Shown: positions 12,983 through 25,233, counted from the stretch's first letter. The stretch: 64,000 nt of DNA from Cichorium intybus (GCA_023525715.1 CM042012.1:62059705-62123704), one strand, 5' to 3'. Notes: generated by a model not told the origin, from the letters alone. A program made the numbers and translations.

Positions 12983-14038
12983 ATGACACCTGGTTCTTCT
13001 CAAACAACTTTCGCCGACGTCCACCCACTCATCATCCAGACCCAAATCTTACCACGACTCGACGGTCAATCTCTCTCCTCCGTCGCAACCGCATCATCTT
13101 ATCTACGAACCCTCAGTTCAGACGACGTTCTCTGTTATGATATCTGTAAATCCATATGGCCCTCAATAACCCACCCACGTGTCAACCACGTCATCTCCAC
13201 CTTCCCCGCCGGCTACCGCTCTTTCTTCCAAGATTCTTTTATGCCTCTAATCAACGACGTCAAACAACAGAAAATACGCCGTTCCTGGTCTAACTCCCAA
13301 CCAGATTGTTCCTTAACTCATCGTTCTTGGCCATCTGAACTTATGTCCGCCGTCGATATTCGCTACCATGACGACATCATTTACTCCAAAGTAGAATTCA
13401 CCGACACCACAACCGATTTCCTATCATCGGCGTTAAGGATTGTATTAAAGGATGATCTGGACGTTGCCGGAATACCCAAATCCATCGACTTGAAAGTCGA
13501 GGAGCCCGTACACTACCACGGCGCAACAATATTACACCTTAAAGAATCTATAACTTTAAACTGGATCCTAATAGATCCGACCCGGAAACAAGCCGTAAAC
13601 CTATCCAGCATCAAACCTGTTCTTGCATGGATAAATAACGACATTCGTCTCCGATACGGCATCGTTTTACCAGGGACTGACTTGAATGAGATGGTGGAAT
13701 TCAGAATAGAAGTGAAGTTGGCCGTGGGTAAAGGAGGGGTTGCGTTGCACGTGAGGGAGGTGACACTCCATGTACAAGACTTGGCTTGTAATTGTTTGAG
13801 TGGGAAGGACTTTTTGGTAATTACAAGAAGGGCATTTTTGGAAAAATATAAAACCAGGAGGACATTAGTAGTAGATGAGGGTGGTTGCCACCAAAAAGAA
13901 TGGGTAAAGAAGGAAGAAACCGTGATGTGTAGGGTTGATTACGCTTATATTATGCTGATACTGCCTTTTTTTATTGTGCTTTTGTTTTTTGAATATGTTA
14001 TCGTAACAAAATGTCAAAATATCAAATGTATCGTGTAA
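12983..14038 (+). CDS. F-box protein, At2g27310-like family (351 aa)
   Basis: A single uninterrupted 351-codon frame in a region otherwise made of relics. The N-terminus (DVHPLIIQTQILPRLDGQSL, then SVATASSYL) is a plant F-box, about residues 14-58, the surface that binds SKP1/ASK in an SCF ubiquitin ligase. VISTFPAGYRSFFQDSF and the later WILIDPTRKQAVNLSSIKPV, ALHVREVTLHVQD and LSGKDFLVI are landmarks I associate with the intronless At2g27310-like F-box family. A hydrophobic stretch at about residues 320-341 suggests a C-terminal membrane anchor, plausible for this family. The first ATG after the TATA box was chosen, and a short C-rich leader fits. The target protein is unknown. A young LTR element lies only 104 bp past the stop and may supply its polyadenylation signal. 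Confidence 0.85.
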   Translation: MTPGSSQTTFADVHPLIIQTQILPRLDGQSLSSVATASSYLRTLSSDDVLCYDICKSIWPSITHPRVNHVISTFPAGYRSFFQDSFMPLINDVKQQKIRRSWSNSQPDCSLTHRSWPSELMSAVDIRYHDDIIYSKVEFTDTTTDFLSSALRIVLKDDLDVAGIPKSIDLKVEEPVHYHGATILHLKESITLNWILIDPTRKQAVNLSSIKPVLAWINNDIRLRYGIVLPGTDLNEMVEFRIEVKLAVGKGGVALHVREVTLHVQDLACNCLSGKDFLVITRRAFLEKYKTRRTLVVDEGGCHQKEWVKKEETVMCRVDYAYIMLILPFFIVLLFFEYVIVTKCQNIKCIV

Positions 14039-14260
14039 TACATACTTTTTGCATATGACTTTATTAAGAAAGTGTATCGTAAATCTAGTATATAATGTTA
14101 GATTTGGATAAGAATAATATAAAATAGGCTTTACATAAATATTGTTGGAATCCTAAGTCTAGTGGATGTTCCTATTCAGTCACTGTTCAATCAAAGGATA
14201 ATGCCAGACAAATTGGAATGTGGAGATTCAATTTGTCTGGACCTTTATACTTCTATTTTA

Positions 14261-14268
14261 TATAAATA
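14261..14268 (+). promoter_or_regulatory. TATA box in the 5' LTR of the TRIM-like element
   Basis: TATAAATA lies in the middle of the LTR. The same site recurs in the 3' LTR at about 15505, where it could drive outward transcription. Confidence 0.55.
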
Positions 14269-14401
14269 CATGTATAGTCGAGTTAGGAAAACACACAGTT
14301 GTGAGAAACACAAGTGATCCGGGTTGTTGAGTTATATTTCCCGGTATAATCAAAGAGTTTATTTTGATATATTTGTGTGTGTGCAATTGTCAATCTTGAA
14401 T

Positions 14402-14413
14402 TGGTATCAGAGC
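14402..14413 (+). other. Primer binding site, initiator tRNA-Met
   Basis: TGGTATCAGAGC starts two bases after the 5' LTR. It is complementary to the 3' end of plant initiator tRNA-Met. Confidence 0.9.
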
Positions 14414-14449
14414 TTAAGATCAGAAGCTGTGAATTCATACCTTTCATCA

Positions 14450-15561
14450 TGTCGGATGGAGAAAGAGGTAGAGTCGGAAGTACGGGTGGTGCTCCGGTAA
14501 AGCTCAAGGCGATCGGGAACGCTGACTTCTCGAGAAGAGATGGCGGCGGTTGTTCGATTGGAGGGCAGCAGCGGGCGTTGTATATCCGCACGGGTAAAGA
14601 TCGGTTGGCCGGAGGCTCGAGCAGGGGAGCCGGAGGAAGATCGGTTGGCGGTGCATCGCAAGGCGGCGGTGGCGGTTTGAATCGAGAAGGCGGAGGATCG
14701 ACCGGAACTATTGCAATCTCGAGAGGAGATGCAACTCAGGCGAGGGCTATGCTAGCCCGATCCAGAGGCGCCGGCGGTGGGTCAAATAGCGGAGCCGACG
14801 GTTCGATCGGAGCCGGCGGTTCGAGAAGTGAAGGCACCGGCGGTTGTTGGCAGCGGTGGTTCGGTCGGGAACGCCGGCTACTCGAGCGGAGGCAGCGGCG
14901 GGAGATCGGCGGTGATGGCGGCGGATGGTATACCGCCGTCAAGAAAGAAGAAGCCGAAGGGGGTGGAGAACAAAACCGAGACGAGGAAAGGAGAAGAGCA
15001 GCAAAGGGTGTTGCTTACCCGATCCGGCGGCGGTGGTGGCTCGATCCGGCGGTGGCAGCTCGTATTCCGGCGGAGGATACGGATCGCAAGGAGGCGGTGG
15101 GGGGAGCTCTTCGCAGTCGGCCGACAGAAGCAAAGGAGGAATGGGGAAGAAATGCAAATGGCGAGGCTTTTATTCAAACCGGGTCAAACCCGGGTGGAGG
15201 ATCCGGATCCGGGTCAGCAGGACCCAGTGGGTCAGGCCCAAGAGGAAACCGGCCCAGTTCGGCCCAAAATTGTAACAAGCCCAAAAACAAGCCAATTTTT
15301 AATTCGGACTCGAATCGTAACCCGAAAAAAGATCCGTCAAAAATTACGAAGGCGTCTCTAAAAGGACTTAGAGATTCGGGGGTGATTGTTGGAATCCTAA
15401 GTCTAGTGGATGTTCCTATTCAGTCACTGTTCAATCAAGGGATAATGCCAGACAAATTGGAATGTGGAGATTCAATTTGTCTGGACCTTTATACTTCTAT
15501 TTTATATAAATACATGTATAGTCGAGTTAGGAAAACACACAGTTGTGAGAAACACAAGTGA
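14450..15561 (+). CDS. Gly/Arg-rich ORF of the TRIM-like element (gag position, unknown function)
   Basis: A frame opening MSDGERGRVGSTGGAP runs 370 codons, through the interior and into the 3' LTR, before a stop. It is rich in Gly, Arg and Ser (SSRGAGGRSVGG and similar) with no CCHC knuckle or protease motif. The start MSDGE resembles some Copia gag starts that I recall, so it could be a gag relic with altered frames, or captured host sequence. Two other plus frames (14777-15361, 14925-15275) and a minus frame (14878-15177) are also open, because the GC-rich DNA is poor in stop codons. Coding status is therefore uncertain. Confidence 0.4.
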
Positions 15562-15648
15562 TCCGGGTTGTTGAGTTATATTTCCCGGTATAATCAAAGA
15601 GTTTATTTTGATATATTTGTGTGTGTGCAATTGTCAATCTTGAAATAT

Positions 15649-16104
15649 AGTATATGAACATTTTTTGTGCGCCCACGACTTTGTCTCATAATTTTTTCTT
15701 TAGTTCATGCTTTCTATGAACCTATATATATGGCTATTTGCTCTCCAATTATTTAAATCAACAATTATATATATATTTCTGATTAATATATGTTTAGAAC
15801 AAACATGTTTCTTTATATAATCAGCTAAATATCCGAGGAAGTTGCAGTCTAGAAGTAGTCTAGATATTATCTTTATTTTCAATTTTTCATTGTTTGTATT
15901 TGTCTATTAGATAGTCTTTGGTACACGAGATTAAATAGGAAAAAAAAACTGAAAATGTCATTTAGGAAAAAAAAAAACTGAAAATGTCATTTATGGCATT
16001 ACTAAAACGTGGACAAAATGGACGAAAATCAACCTAATTTAGACTAAAATTTCCGTCTCAATTAAAGTATGAAACGAGATGGGACAATAACTTTTTGATT
16101 AAAT
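15649..16104. other. AT-rich spacer between the TRIM-like element and the Copia stack
   Basis: No gene is seen. A short duplicated block, AAAAAAACTGAAAATGTCAT, occurs at about 15942 and 15972. Confidence 0.4.
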
Positions 16105-16333
16105 TACCGTCAAATAAATTGCCACTAGATCTTCTCTGTCATCTCCTCGTCCCAGTTGCACTTCCACCTCATCCCCGTCATAATCTTCAAGACTTTAATA
16201 ATGTCCAAAGTGTAGAGATGGTTCATATGCGGTTATATTGAATCTTTGGTGAACATACAATTTGTTTTGTGTGAAACAAGTTGTGGCAATAGTTTGACAT
16301 TGGAAGATTAGTGAAATTGAGCATGGTTCTAGC
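16105..16333 (-). pseudogene. Copia integrase C-terminal / linker fragment
   Basis: Minus-strand text preserves pieces resembling the region after the Copia integrase core (a TKDS block, then an acidic linker ending in REDLVA). It continues the fragment on the far side of the hAT insertion. Confidence 0.5.
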
Positions 16334-17469
16334 CAGGGGCGGAACTAGAAATCCTCTTCAGGGGTAGCACAATTTTTTTTTTTCCGCATAAAGTTGTTGC
16401 GTTTTGGGTGTAATTTTGCAAGCAATGTAGTAACGGGTAGCAATTGTTTCTGTGACTCAAACATGTTGCCTTTTGGGTGCAAATGTACTATTTCCATTAG
16501 CAATGAATACAACGATATGAAACAACTTGAAGTATTTGGAACCAAATAGAAGGTAGAATTTTGGTACTTTGTGCAGCTAAAGTTGTTGCATTTTGGGTGT
16601 AATTTTGCAAGCAATGTAGTAATAGGTAACCAAACACACCTTGGAATGGAATTGGAGATTCCAATTCTTTGGATTCGTCACCCTAAATTCTAGGTTCCTG
16701 GTATATTCTGAATCTTGACACGGAAAGCAGGTAGAATTTTAGAACTCTCAGGAATATATATAGCATTATATCAATTTTCAAGTTCACCACTCACGGGCAT
16801 GCAAAAAGTCAAATGGGATGATTTTGACAAATCAGATTATGGGCTTAGTTCACAATAATCACTTTGAAATCACAATTAGTCAATTCGTAAGCAACTCATT
16901 AGCTTTAACGAAACTAATTTGATTATTGGGCATGTTACATTTAAGGCTAATATTATCAGAAGCCCAAACTAACACCGATTTTTGGGTTAGTTGTACTTCA
17001 TCGATTTTGATTTGAAACCCTATATTCAAGCAATAAACTACAAATAAGCTGACAGGAGTGGAGTACCTGAGCAGGAAATTGGGGTTACTAATTTCGAAAT
17101 TGCTTCAGGAGACAAGTTCGAAAATCATTGAGGTGGTTCGAAAACCGAATTAGCTTTAGCAATTTGACAGCGACTGACTTCAGCGATCAGTGAATGCTTC
17201 GATTTTTTTTTCTGACTTCAGACTTCAGCGAGACAGGAGCCAAGAGGAATGCGTCTTTTTTTTCCGACTTCCTTTCTTTCAGCGAGAAGCGTGTTCCACT
17301 TTGCGTTTCTTGCTGGGCTTCCTTTCTTGCTGCCGCTGGGCTGCTAATTTCTTTTCTTTTTCTCCTTTGGGCTTCTAATTTTGGGCTGAATATTATACCT
17401 AGGCCACTTCTAGGCCAAATTTCAGTAGTGGCCCGTGCCACTGTGGACTAAAGCCCAGATCCGCCCCTG
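16334..17469. mobile_element. Non-autonomous hAT element, 1,136 bp
   Basis: Ends are CAGGGGCGGAACTAG and, inverted, CAGGGGCGGATCTGG. The 8 bp target-site duplication GTTCTAGC is exact (16326-16333, 17470-17477), diagnostic for hAT. There is no transposase. A ~50 bp block with GTTGTTGC.TTTTGGGTGTAA is directly repeated at about 16391-16441 and 16576-16626. Confidence 0.88.
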
Positions 17470-17477
17470 GTTCTAGC

Positions 17478-18250
17478 ATGCTCACATAAAAAGCAATTTT
17501 TCATTCTACAACTCCATTCTGTTGTGTAGTATAATGAGCATAAAAGTTATGATAAATAAATTTGTCTATCAGAAAGGAGTCAAGCATGAGATTATTGATC
17601 TCTGTCTCCTCGTCACTTCGGATAGCCTTCATTCACTGGTCGTTTTCGGATGAAATTCAATTTGTTTGATGAATGGAGTCAATTCTTTGGGAGTCTTTGA
17701 TTTTTGTCCAAGGAATATAACCCAAGCGAATCTTGAAAAATCATCAACAATAACCAAAATATACTTTTTGCCACCTAAAGATTCCAATGTTGAAGGTTCA
17801 CATAAGTCAATATGAAAAAGCTCTAGTGGTTCGGAGATTTTGGTATCAATGGGAACAGGATGACGATGATGCTTTTGCTTCCCATGTTTACTAGCAGAGC
17901 ACAATGTATTTTTGTCAAACTTCAAGGCCAACATGCCCCGAACCAAATCAAGAGCAATCAATTTGTTGATATTCTTAAAGTTTAAATGAGATAATCTTCT
18001 ATGCCACAGCCAACTTAGATCTAAAGTGGCTTTTGAGAGTAGACATATAAAAAGGGCACCCTAAATTGGCTTTATGTCAAATGGGTACATTTCCCTTTTC
18101 CTTCAGGATTTAAGTTGAACTTCTTTTGTTTTCTTTCTTTAATGACACTGCCTTCGTTATCAAAAGTAATCTTATTCCCAATACCAACACAAAGTTATGA
18201 GACACTCATAAGATTGTGTTTCATACCTTCCACATACACAATACAATTTA
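17478..18250 (-). pseudogene. Copia pre-integrase and integrase fragment
   Basis: The minus frame 17629-17961 contains the GAG-pre-integrase to integrase transition: LELFHIDLCEPSTLESLGGK then KYILVIVDDFSRFAWVIFL. In the Copia family this is the first catalytic aspartate region and the VDDFSR block. Nearer 17500 another frame holds QQNGVVE, the block next to the catalytic glutamate. Toward 18250 the text resembles the LYV.G..HNL.S block that follows the protease. Stops and frame changes are frequent. The hAT and solo LTR insertions bound it. Confidence 0.8.
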
Positions 18251-21200
18251 TGTAACATCCCATTTTCGATTTAACGTTTATTAATATCGTCAGTTATTTT
18301 GGATGTGTTTTTTTTTAAGATGAAATAGGTTCTTATTTAAATGACGATGTATCGAATTAAATCGCTATTGTTTCTACTACTAATAATAATAATAACAATA
18401 ATATTAAATAATATTTCTAAAATTTAGTTTAGTGTTGGAGGGGGGTAAATGACATTTTTGGAACTTAAATTTTTGGAAGTTTTGAGTTTAGGTTGTCATA
18501 GATTTTAACATAGAAGTTAAGGGACCTAAATTGTAAATTGACCATTATTGAATGATATTTGTTTGGCTTGGGCTGATTATATAATTGAAAAGGGAGAAGG
18601 GTCTCGACAATTCATTCCCTTTTGTTTTTGTTCTTTTCCTTCCTGCTTTCTTTTGTTTATTGCTGCCGAGGGTATCTCCTCGTTTTCTTTTCTTCTTGCT
18701 GTCATGAGCTAAGGCGAGAGAGATAGAGAGAGATCGTGAAGGGCTGTTAGTGGGAGCGTGTTGCTATGAAAAATCGGGATCAGTGGTAGCATCAATAGCA
18801 TGGTTGTGAGGAAGTAAAGGAAGGAGAAGATCTTATGTTTGAGGTTCAAGGTATTGAATTTGATATTGTGTTCGTGTTGTGTTGTTCCTTTCTTCTTTAA
18901 GTTATCTTCACCATCATTTAAGAAGGTCTTAATAAGCATCTTAACACTATTAATCTGAAATCATGTCTTGAAGAACTTAGTAGATAATGTCTCAAGAGAA
19001 TAAACAAGAAGAGCATGTTGAAAGTTAGAAGAAAATGCCTAAAATTCGTGACAGTTTTCTGTCCGGAATTTGCAGACTGTTTTTTTATAAATTGAAGCGG
19101 AATTGGGGAAATATTATATACAGAAGAAATTGTAGAAATTGAGTCTAGTTTTCAGAAAAGTATAGAACATGTTATTTGGAGTTACGGTTCAGGAGTTATG
19201 ATCAAAACATGGAGAAGGGGTCTAAAACGGCAAAATTGGAAAAAAATCATAAAAGTGTCTCATTAAGCACTTAATACTCCAAACTAATAAAAACTGGAAT
19301 TAACACATATTAGAACATGTATTATGAACCTAATAAACACTTGAGAATGAATGGTGTTAATGGGTTAAGGTATAAACCAAAGACATTAATAAAAGTTCAT
19401 GATTTTTATGTAAAAACCTTTGTTTAAAACTCTTGCTTTTGATCAAATTAGTTAAGCCATTCATTGATTCTCTAAGGTTGTTAAGCCCCTGAAAAGTAAC
19501 ATATTAAAATGATTTAAAAGATTGGGCATTTAACCCTTAAAAGAATGAGCGTGAAAAGCTTATTGCAAATAGTTGTTTCATGTAAAACAAAAGTTCCTGA
19601 ATTTGTATCGATTTATGGAAATCATATAAAAGTGTGTGTTTGGTATTTTGGTGTGAATCTTACCTTTTTGGAATGGATTACATGTGTCGTTTCTTGTTCT
19701 AGAAGTCCTTGGTTTAATTTGGATAATAAGTTAGATGAATTATGCAATATTCATTGACTTGCCCAAGTTCTATCAGATTTGGTTCCCTGTCTTGAGAAAT
19801 TCATTATAAATTATACAAAAATGGTTTGGGGGCAAGGTCAGTTGCCTTAGTTCCCTGTTGAAGTCTGGTTTGTCCTCACCAAATTTTAGAATTCAGTTCT
19901 TAACCCATTTTGAGCGACTAATATTTCTTTAAGGTGTGGTCCTGTGAGTGGACTGATCAATTCAGTCAACTTTGTCGATTTATCATTTCTTATTGGTGAA
20001 TTCAAAAGACCTGAGGTCAGGCCCTGTGATCTTTCCCTTGGGTCTAGTTTACCCATGATTTTTATTGGATTTTATTTTCAATCTTTCCTTGGTTTAATAT
20101 TGCAAATCTTGTTAAGGGTCCAGAAATCAGCCTTGCTGTTGGTTTCTTCTCTTATGATAATCATCTTAGTTTTTGGTTTTGGGTGTCATGATGTGGGCTT
20201 GGATTTACTTAAAATTAATTGAATCATATAATAACTTATTTGTTGAGTAAAAATGAATAAAAGAGGCTGGGGTATATGTCGAGACAATGTGCATGTCGAA
20301 AGTTATAAACATTTAAACTATAAGCAACGCTATAAGTATCTATTTATAGTAACGTTAATTAGCGTACTTGGTAATAATTAACTTAATATACTTTATAGGA
20401 GTATAAGGTGTGCGGTTTTAAGCTTGGTTGGATTTGCGGAGTTGCCGCACGGATTTCTACATTGCCGACTCGAGGTGAGTACATGCAGTATTTTACCCAT
20501 TTTGGGGTACATGGCAAGTAAGTATTTTCAAGATTTTTTTTTATAAAATTTCTATATGTGAAATTATATGCAAGAGTATTATTTCTAACTTGTTTGTGAA
20601 AGTATAATGCTATATTTGAAGTTATGTTTTAGCCTATGAGCCAATTATGTGAAAGTATATTTTGGTCTATGAACCAATTATATGAAGGTATATATGTTTT
20701 GAATATAAGTTATACATGTTTGAAAGTATGGATAGGCATATAGCCACAATATGTTTAAGAAGTATGTTTCGGTTACAAATTGTATATGTTTCAAGTATGA
20801 CTTGGCATTAAGCCTAAAATGTTATATAGACATGTTTTAAACATATGGTTTATGAAAGATGAAAGTTACAAATTTGGCATCTAGCCCTAAAGATAGAAAG
20901 TAATGAAGCTTGGCACTTAGCCACAAGTTATAAGTATGAAAGTAATGTTCAAATGTTTTGTATGACTGGTAATTGTAGCAAGCAGCGTTAGTAAGGGAAC
21001 TATGTTCCAACCTTCCCGGGTTAGGTAAGGGGTCTACTGGGGAAAATCCCTGTCGCGAAGTAGATCGCCTTAGCACTTCTATGGTGAGGATTGATCCGTT
21101 CTTTCTAGCCATAGAGACTTGGGGTATCACTTATAGTGATTAAAGCCCTAAGTATAAAAATCCAGCAAGCTTATAAAACCAGTCAAAGAAAGTAAGAAAG

Positions 21201-21728
21201 TTGTTATTTATTAAAGTATGTCACAAAATGATTTTTGAGAAGTAAAGAGTTATAGTATGTTGCTAATATAAAGTTTTGAATGAAGATATTTTTGCAAGGT
21301 ATGATATGTAATGATTTTTTAAAAGTAAAGAGCTATGGTATGACATTATTATAAAACTTTGAAAGATGTTTTATGTCATAAGTTTTATATATAAAGGTTG
21401 GAAAAGAAGTTAAAAGTTTGAGTCTAAAACTCATGTAACTCACGAGACAATTTTTTTGTCTTACGTATTCTATTTTTATGCCATGTATTCCAGGTTAAAT
21501 GCTACGTTATAATTGGAAGAAGTTTAGCTGGAGTGGAGCCCACATAGCTCCTATCTTGGACACAAGGTTTAATCCTTTTCTTGCTTACTATGGTTAGTTT
21601 GGTATGGATTTGTAACACCCACAGTTTTAAATATGTAAATAATCGGTTTTTGTTAAACCGTATTTTTGTATTCAAGTATTTATACGAAAAACCATAGTAT
21701 TTGCAAACAGTAGAAATGGGGTGTCACA
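18251..21728. mobile_element. Solo LTR, gypsy chromovirus-like, 3,478 bp
   Basis: Starts TGTAACATCCC and ends GGGTGTCACA, with an exact 5 bp duplication ATTTA on both sides (18246-18250, 21729-21733). No internal region is present, so it is a product of LTR-LTR recombination. It resembles in layout the LTR of the full-length chromovirus nearby (CTCACGAGAC and ACGTATTCTATTTTTATG near 21440-21480; GTCGCGAAGTAG near 21053). It contains no supported gene; small open frames are chance. Confidence 0.85.
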
Positions 21729-22051
21729 ATTTATAGTGAATTTCCCGTTAGTTGTTTTCTCATAACCCCCCGATAAAACGTTTCATTGTTCCAAAACTTA
21801 ACATAACTGGTACTATCCAAACTTCTATAACCCCTCTTCCCAGTCATATAACAAGAACAGCCGCTATCAAAATACCATTTGTCGTACTGCTCGTCATGCA
21901 TTACATGTTCCAGAATAGTGAGTTGATAGTTGGATGAACATTTGGATCCCTTAGACATGAGAAAAAGGTGTATGGCATTAACTTCAACTTCCTCTTCATC
22001 ACTTCCTTCGTCATTAGTCCAAGCTCCCTTTCCACAATGAGCTGCAAACAT
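21729..22051 (-). pseudogene. Copia gag end and protease fragment
   Basis: The frame starting MFAAHCGKGAWTNDEGSDEE contains WYFDSGCSCYMTG, the Copia aspartic protease active-site block (DSG followed by C.H/Y.MTG). It joins in frame to the gag piece at 36284 when the solo LTR and one duplication copy are removed. Confidence 0.82.
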
Positions 22052-22312
22052 CGCACTGTAACGTCCTAAATTCAGTAATAAAAGTTTTCGTTTAAAAACG
22101 GTTCAAATACACAAAAGGGGTTACCAAATAAAACCATCCAAATTAAAACTTTGTTATTCAAATTTTAGAATCGTATTTATCAAAACAATTACAAACATTA
22201 ACCAGCAGAAGACTTTATTATCAAAACCTCAGATGTGGTACAGTCGTGTCGTGCTCCAAGCTCAAGCCAGCAAATACCTGAAAAACAGTTAGGGTGAAAG
22301 AGTAAGCACAAA

Positions 22313-25013
22313 TGTAAGAACCCGCGAAAAGTCAAAAAGGGTAAAACCGTCTTTTGTCCCGTTGTACGACTATTATGTGTAATAATATGTATTTGTAAAA
22401 TAATATAATAAGAAATAAAAGTTTATGTGAAAATTGAAGTTTTATTGCGTGAATAGTGACATTTGGCCAAAAAAGGGCAAATTGGTCATTTGACATGAAA
22501 ATGACCAAAAATGTTAAGAAAATGTCAAGTTGGAAGTTAATGGAATATTGTTGCAAGATTTTTAGTCTTAGGACTATTTTTGTAAAGAAAGTGGAAGATT
22601 AGGGGGCTAAAGTGAAATTATTTAATAAAACTATATATATATATAAAATATGAGGGTTATTCTCTCATTATCTGAGAACCCAGTAGAAGGATCGAGAGAG
22701 AGAGCTGGGGTGAACGAAAGAGAGAGCCAGAGGAGGAAATACGTGAAGAATCAAAGAAGAGTTCCAAAACCAAGCCCTAGATTGAAGATTTTGAGCAAGT
22801 GGGGTAAGGTTTTCAATCTTTAAATTCCAATTTATGAACGGGAATCAAGTTTGGATTTCTGATTTTTCCAGAAATCATGATTCCAAAGTTATCATCTAGT
22901 TCATCTTGCTTAAGAATCACCATAAAACCATGTTCTATCCATAGAATGGGTAAAAATCAAGAAATGGTGATTTTAGCTCAAGAACCCTAAGTCACGGGTT
23001 TGAAAATTCAGATGGTCTAGATGAACCTAACATGTTAGAAATGATGAATTGAACATGTAATGGTTGTCAAATTGATAAAAAGGAAGCTTTGATGCAACAA
23101 TTGTAAAAATGAGTTTTTAATCTCAAGAACCCTAGAAATGGGTAAAAGAGATGAAACTGATTTTATATGTTTCTTATAGTCTTATTAAGTCAAACATGAT
23201 ATAAGTAATGCAAGAAATCAGTTTCAAGCTTAAAAATCCAACAAAACGATTTTTGGTGAAAAATTGTATTTTCGGAAGAACTTTTGAAGTTTTATAGAAG
23301 ATTTGATGTTTTTGTGAATCAAAGTTAGATATAAATTGGTAATTAGGGCCTAAGAATGACCCTAAACCAATTAAGTTAAGTATTAAGAGCTTAATGGGGT
23401 GAAAAGTGGGGCTGCAGTTTGGAAAAAATGCCAAAAATGGCAATACACTATGGATCGCGACCCGATCCTATGATGGATCGCGACCCAACCTCACGGCTGG
23501 AAAATGGAATTGCTCCTGTCCAATTTTTAAGTTTCAAACTCGATGTTAGGCTTGTCCGTTTGGTCTGAAATTTCTACCATAGCCTTAAAATGGTATGAAA
23601 ACATGCAGGAAACTTTCAAATTTGCAAACCGACCTTGCGGAAAAATCACTGTAGCGGCAGTGGCCAAATGACAAGTTTTTTTTATAAAAAACTTGATTTT
23701 TAGATTTTGGGCTAGACTTGTCCAATTAATTCCAAATTTGAAATACAAGTCTAATATAGTATAAGACTTCATGGAAAAGTGTTGAAACTGAAATACGACC
23801 CCCCCGGAGTACTGTAGCAAAATACGTGTATTTCGGAGAAAAGTTATAAAACGAGTTTATTAATGGTTATACATTTGTTATAACCTAGAGTTAAAACGTA
23901 TGAGACCTTTGAACTGTAAAGTCAGTTATAGTATGTATTTATTGAGTATTTATATATAATACTTGTATAGGTGGTGCTTCAAACGTGGTTGAGCACGGAA
24001 AAGGGAAAGGAATACGAGAAGCGTAGAGACTTGTAGCAACGTCAAGGTGAGTTTTATGAGGATTTCTATAGTACATAGCAAAATATTATTTTCTGAAAAG
24101 TATGATTTCCAAATATTTATAAATACTAAAGTTTGGAAAATAGTTTTGAAAGAAGCTCTATACAAGGGCTTAGTATTTTGAACGGGTTTTCAAAAGTATG
24201 GTTTGTACGTATTTTGAAAGTAGTTCCTTATAGGAACTAAGATGTCAAAAGAAGTCTTGAAAGTATTTTTAATAAAGAATTATAAAATGTTTGAGTAAGA
24301 GTTGTTTACAAATTGTGTCCCACTTTGACCAATTTGAGATGTAATGAAGTAAGAATTAAAGAAGTATGAGCCAGTTGTCCGGACTAGGATCACCCACATA
24401 ATTGGGAGATCAGAAGACACTACTGGGATGGTACCTCCCGTCGCGAAGTAGTTGTCTAGCTTAGCATACCCTTGTGCTTGAATTTGTTCCAAGTCACGAA
24501 GGGGAGACAGAATGAGCAAACCGAGTGGGCAGATCTGTTCTGTCCCGCGAGGGGAGCTAGTTGAATGAATTAATTAACTTAATTCATAAGTTTCAGTTGG
24601 TCACGAGAAATGAGAAAGAAAAACAGTTTTAAGAAAGAAAGTCTTTTTAAAGTTTGAAAGTAAAGTAGAAAGAGTTAATTTGAGATTTATGATATAACTT
24701 ATATTTCAAGTTTCTGATTAGAAAAGTTTTGGGTCTAAACCCATATTACTCACGAGACTTTATGTCTCACGTATACTATGTTTTTGAAATGCTATGTACT
24801 TAGGTGAAAGGAGCTAAAGTTGCAGTTGGGACCGATTTGCACTGTAAGTTTAAATTATGGTTTTTGGTATTGAGTCTGTAATACCCCTCGAGTTAAGTTT
24901 GTAAAATAAAACAAAAAAAAAATTTAAGTGGCTATTTTATAGTCACGAGTTGTAAATTATGTTTGAAAACTGTATTTGTATTTTAAATATGGTTGGAGAA
25001 AAGGGGTGTTACA
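22313..25013 (+). repeat. 5' LTR of the chromovirus
   Basis: Begins TGTAAGAACCC and ends GGGGTGTTACA. A likely TATA region is the TATATATATATAAAATA run near 22633. It contains a pair of GATCGCGACC words at 23453-23489. Confidence 0.95.
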
Positions 25014-25017
25014 GTTT

Positions 25018-25029
25018 TGGTATCAGAGC
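25018..25029 (+). other. Primer binding site, initiator tRNA-Met
   Basis: TGGTATCAGAGC lies four bases after the 5' LTR. Confidence 0.92.
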
Positions 25030-25233
25030 CATAGTTTAAGCGAATTAGGTTGGAATACCATCCTAGACTTAAACTAGCAAGAGTAATAGTAGGTTGCCTT
25101 AGTAATATAGAAGGCATAGATTGAGTATCACTGTTATAAAAGTGCAGTCAATATAAGGAGATAACATGCTACCGCTTAAGAAATACTATATAGAATTGCG
25201 TATTAAACAGATAATTTGTTCAACTATATAGTA

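Larger units (their letters stand above)
14143..15643 (+). mobile_element. Young 1.5 kb non-autonomous LTR retrotransposon (TRIM-like, Copia-type priming)
   Basis: Two 257 bp LTRs (14143-14399 and 15387-15643) start TGTTGGAATCC and end CAATCTTGA. By eye they differ at about one position, so insertion is recent. The target-site duplication AATAT is exact (14138-14142, 15644-15648). An initiator-Met primer site follows the 5' LTR and a G-rich tract (CGGGGG, about 15378) precedes the 3' LTR. The interior is only 987 bp, GC-rich, with no recognisable protease, integrase or reverse transcriptase, so it must be mobilised in trans. Confidence 0.92.

Noticed and set aside
14878..15177. Minus-strand ORFs in the GC-rich TRIM interior
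   Set aside because: Stop codons are rare in GC-rich DNA on all frames. Proline-rich antisense frames mirror the Gly/Arg-rich plus frame.
17187..17451. Overlapping ORFs on both strands near the right end of the hAT element
   Set aside because: They lie within the non-autonomous hAT interior, lack transposase motifs and are Phe/Ser-rich low-complexity translations.
19545..20222. Two short plus-strand ORFs in the 3.5 kb solo LTR
   Set aside because: The LTR ends and target-site duplication account for this DNA. The frames are short and hydrophobic from T-rich composition.
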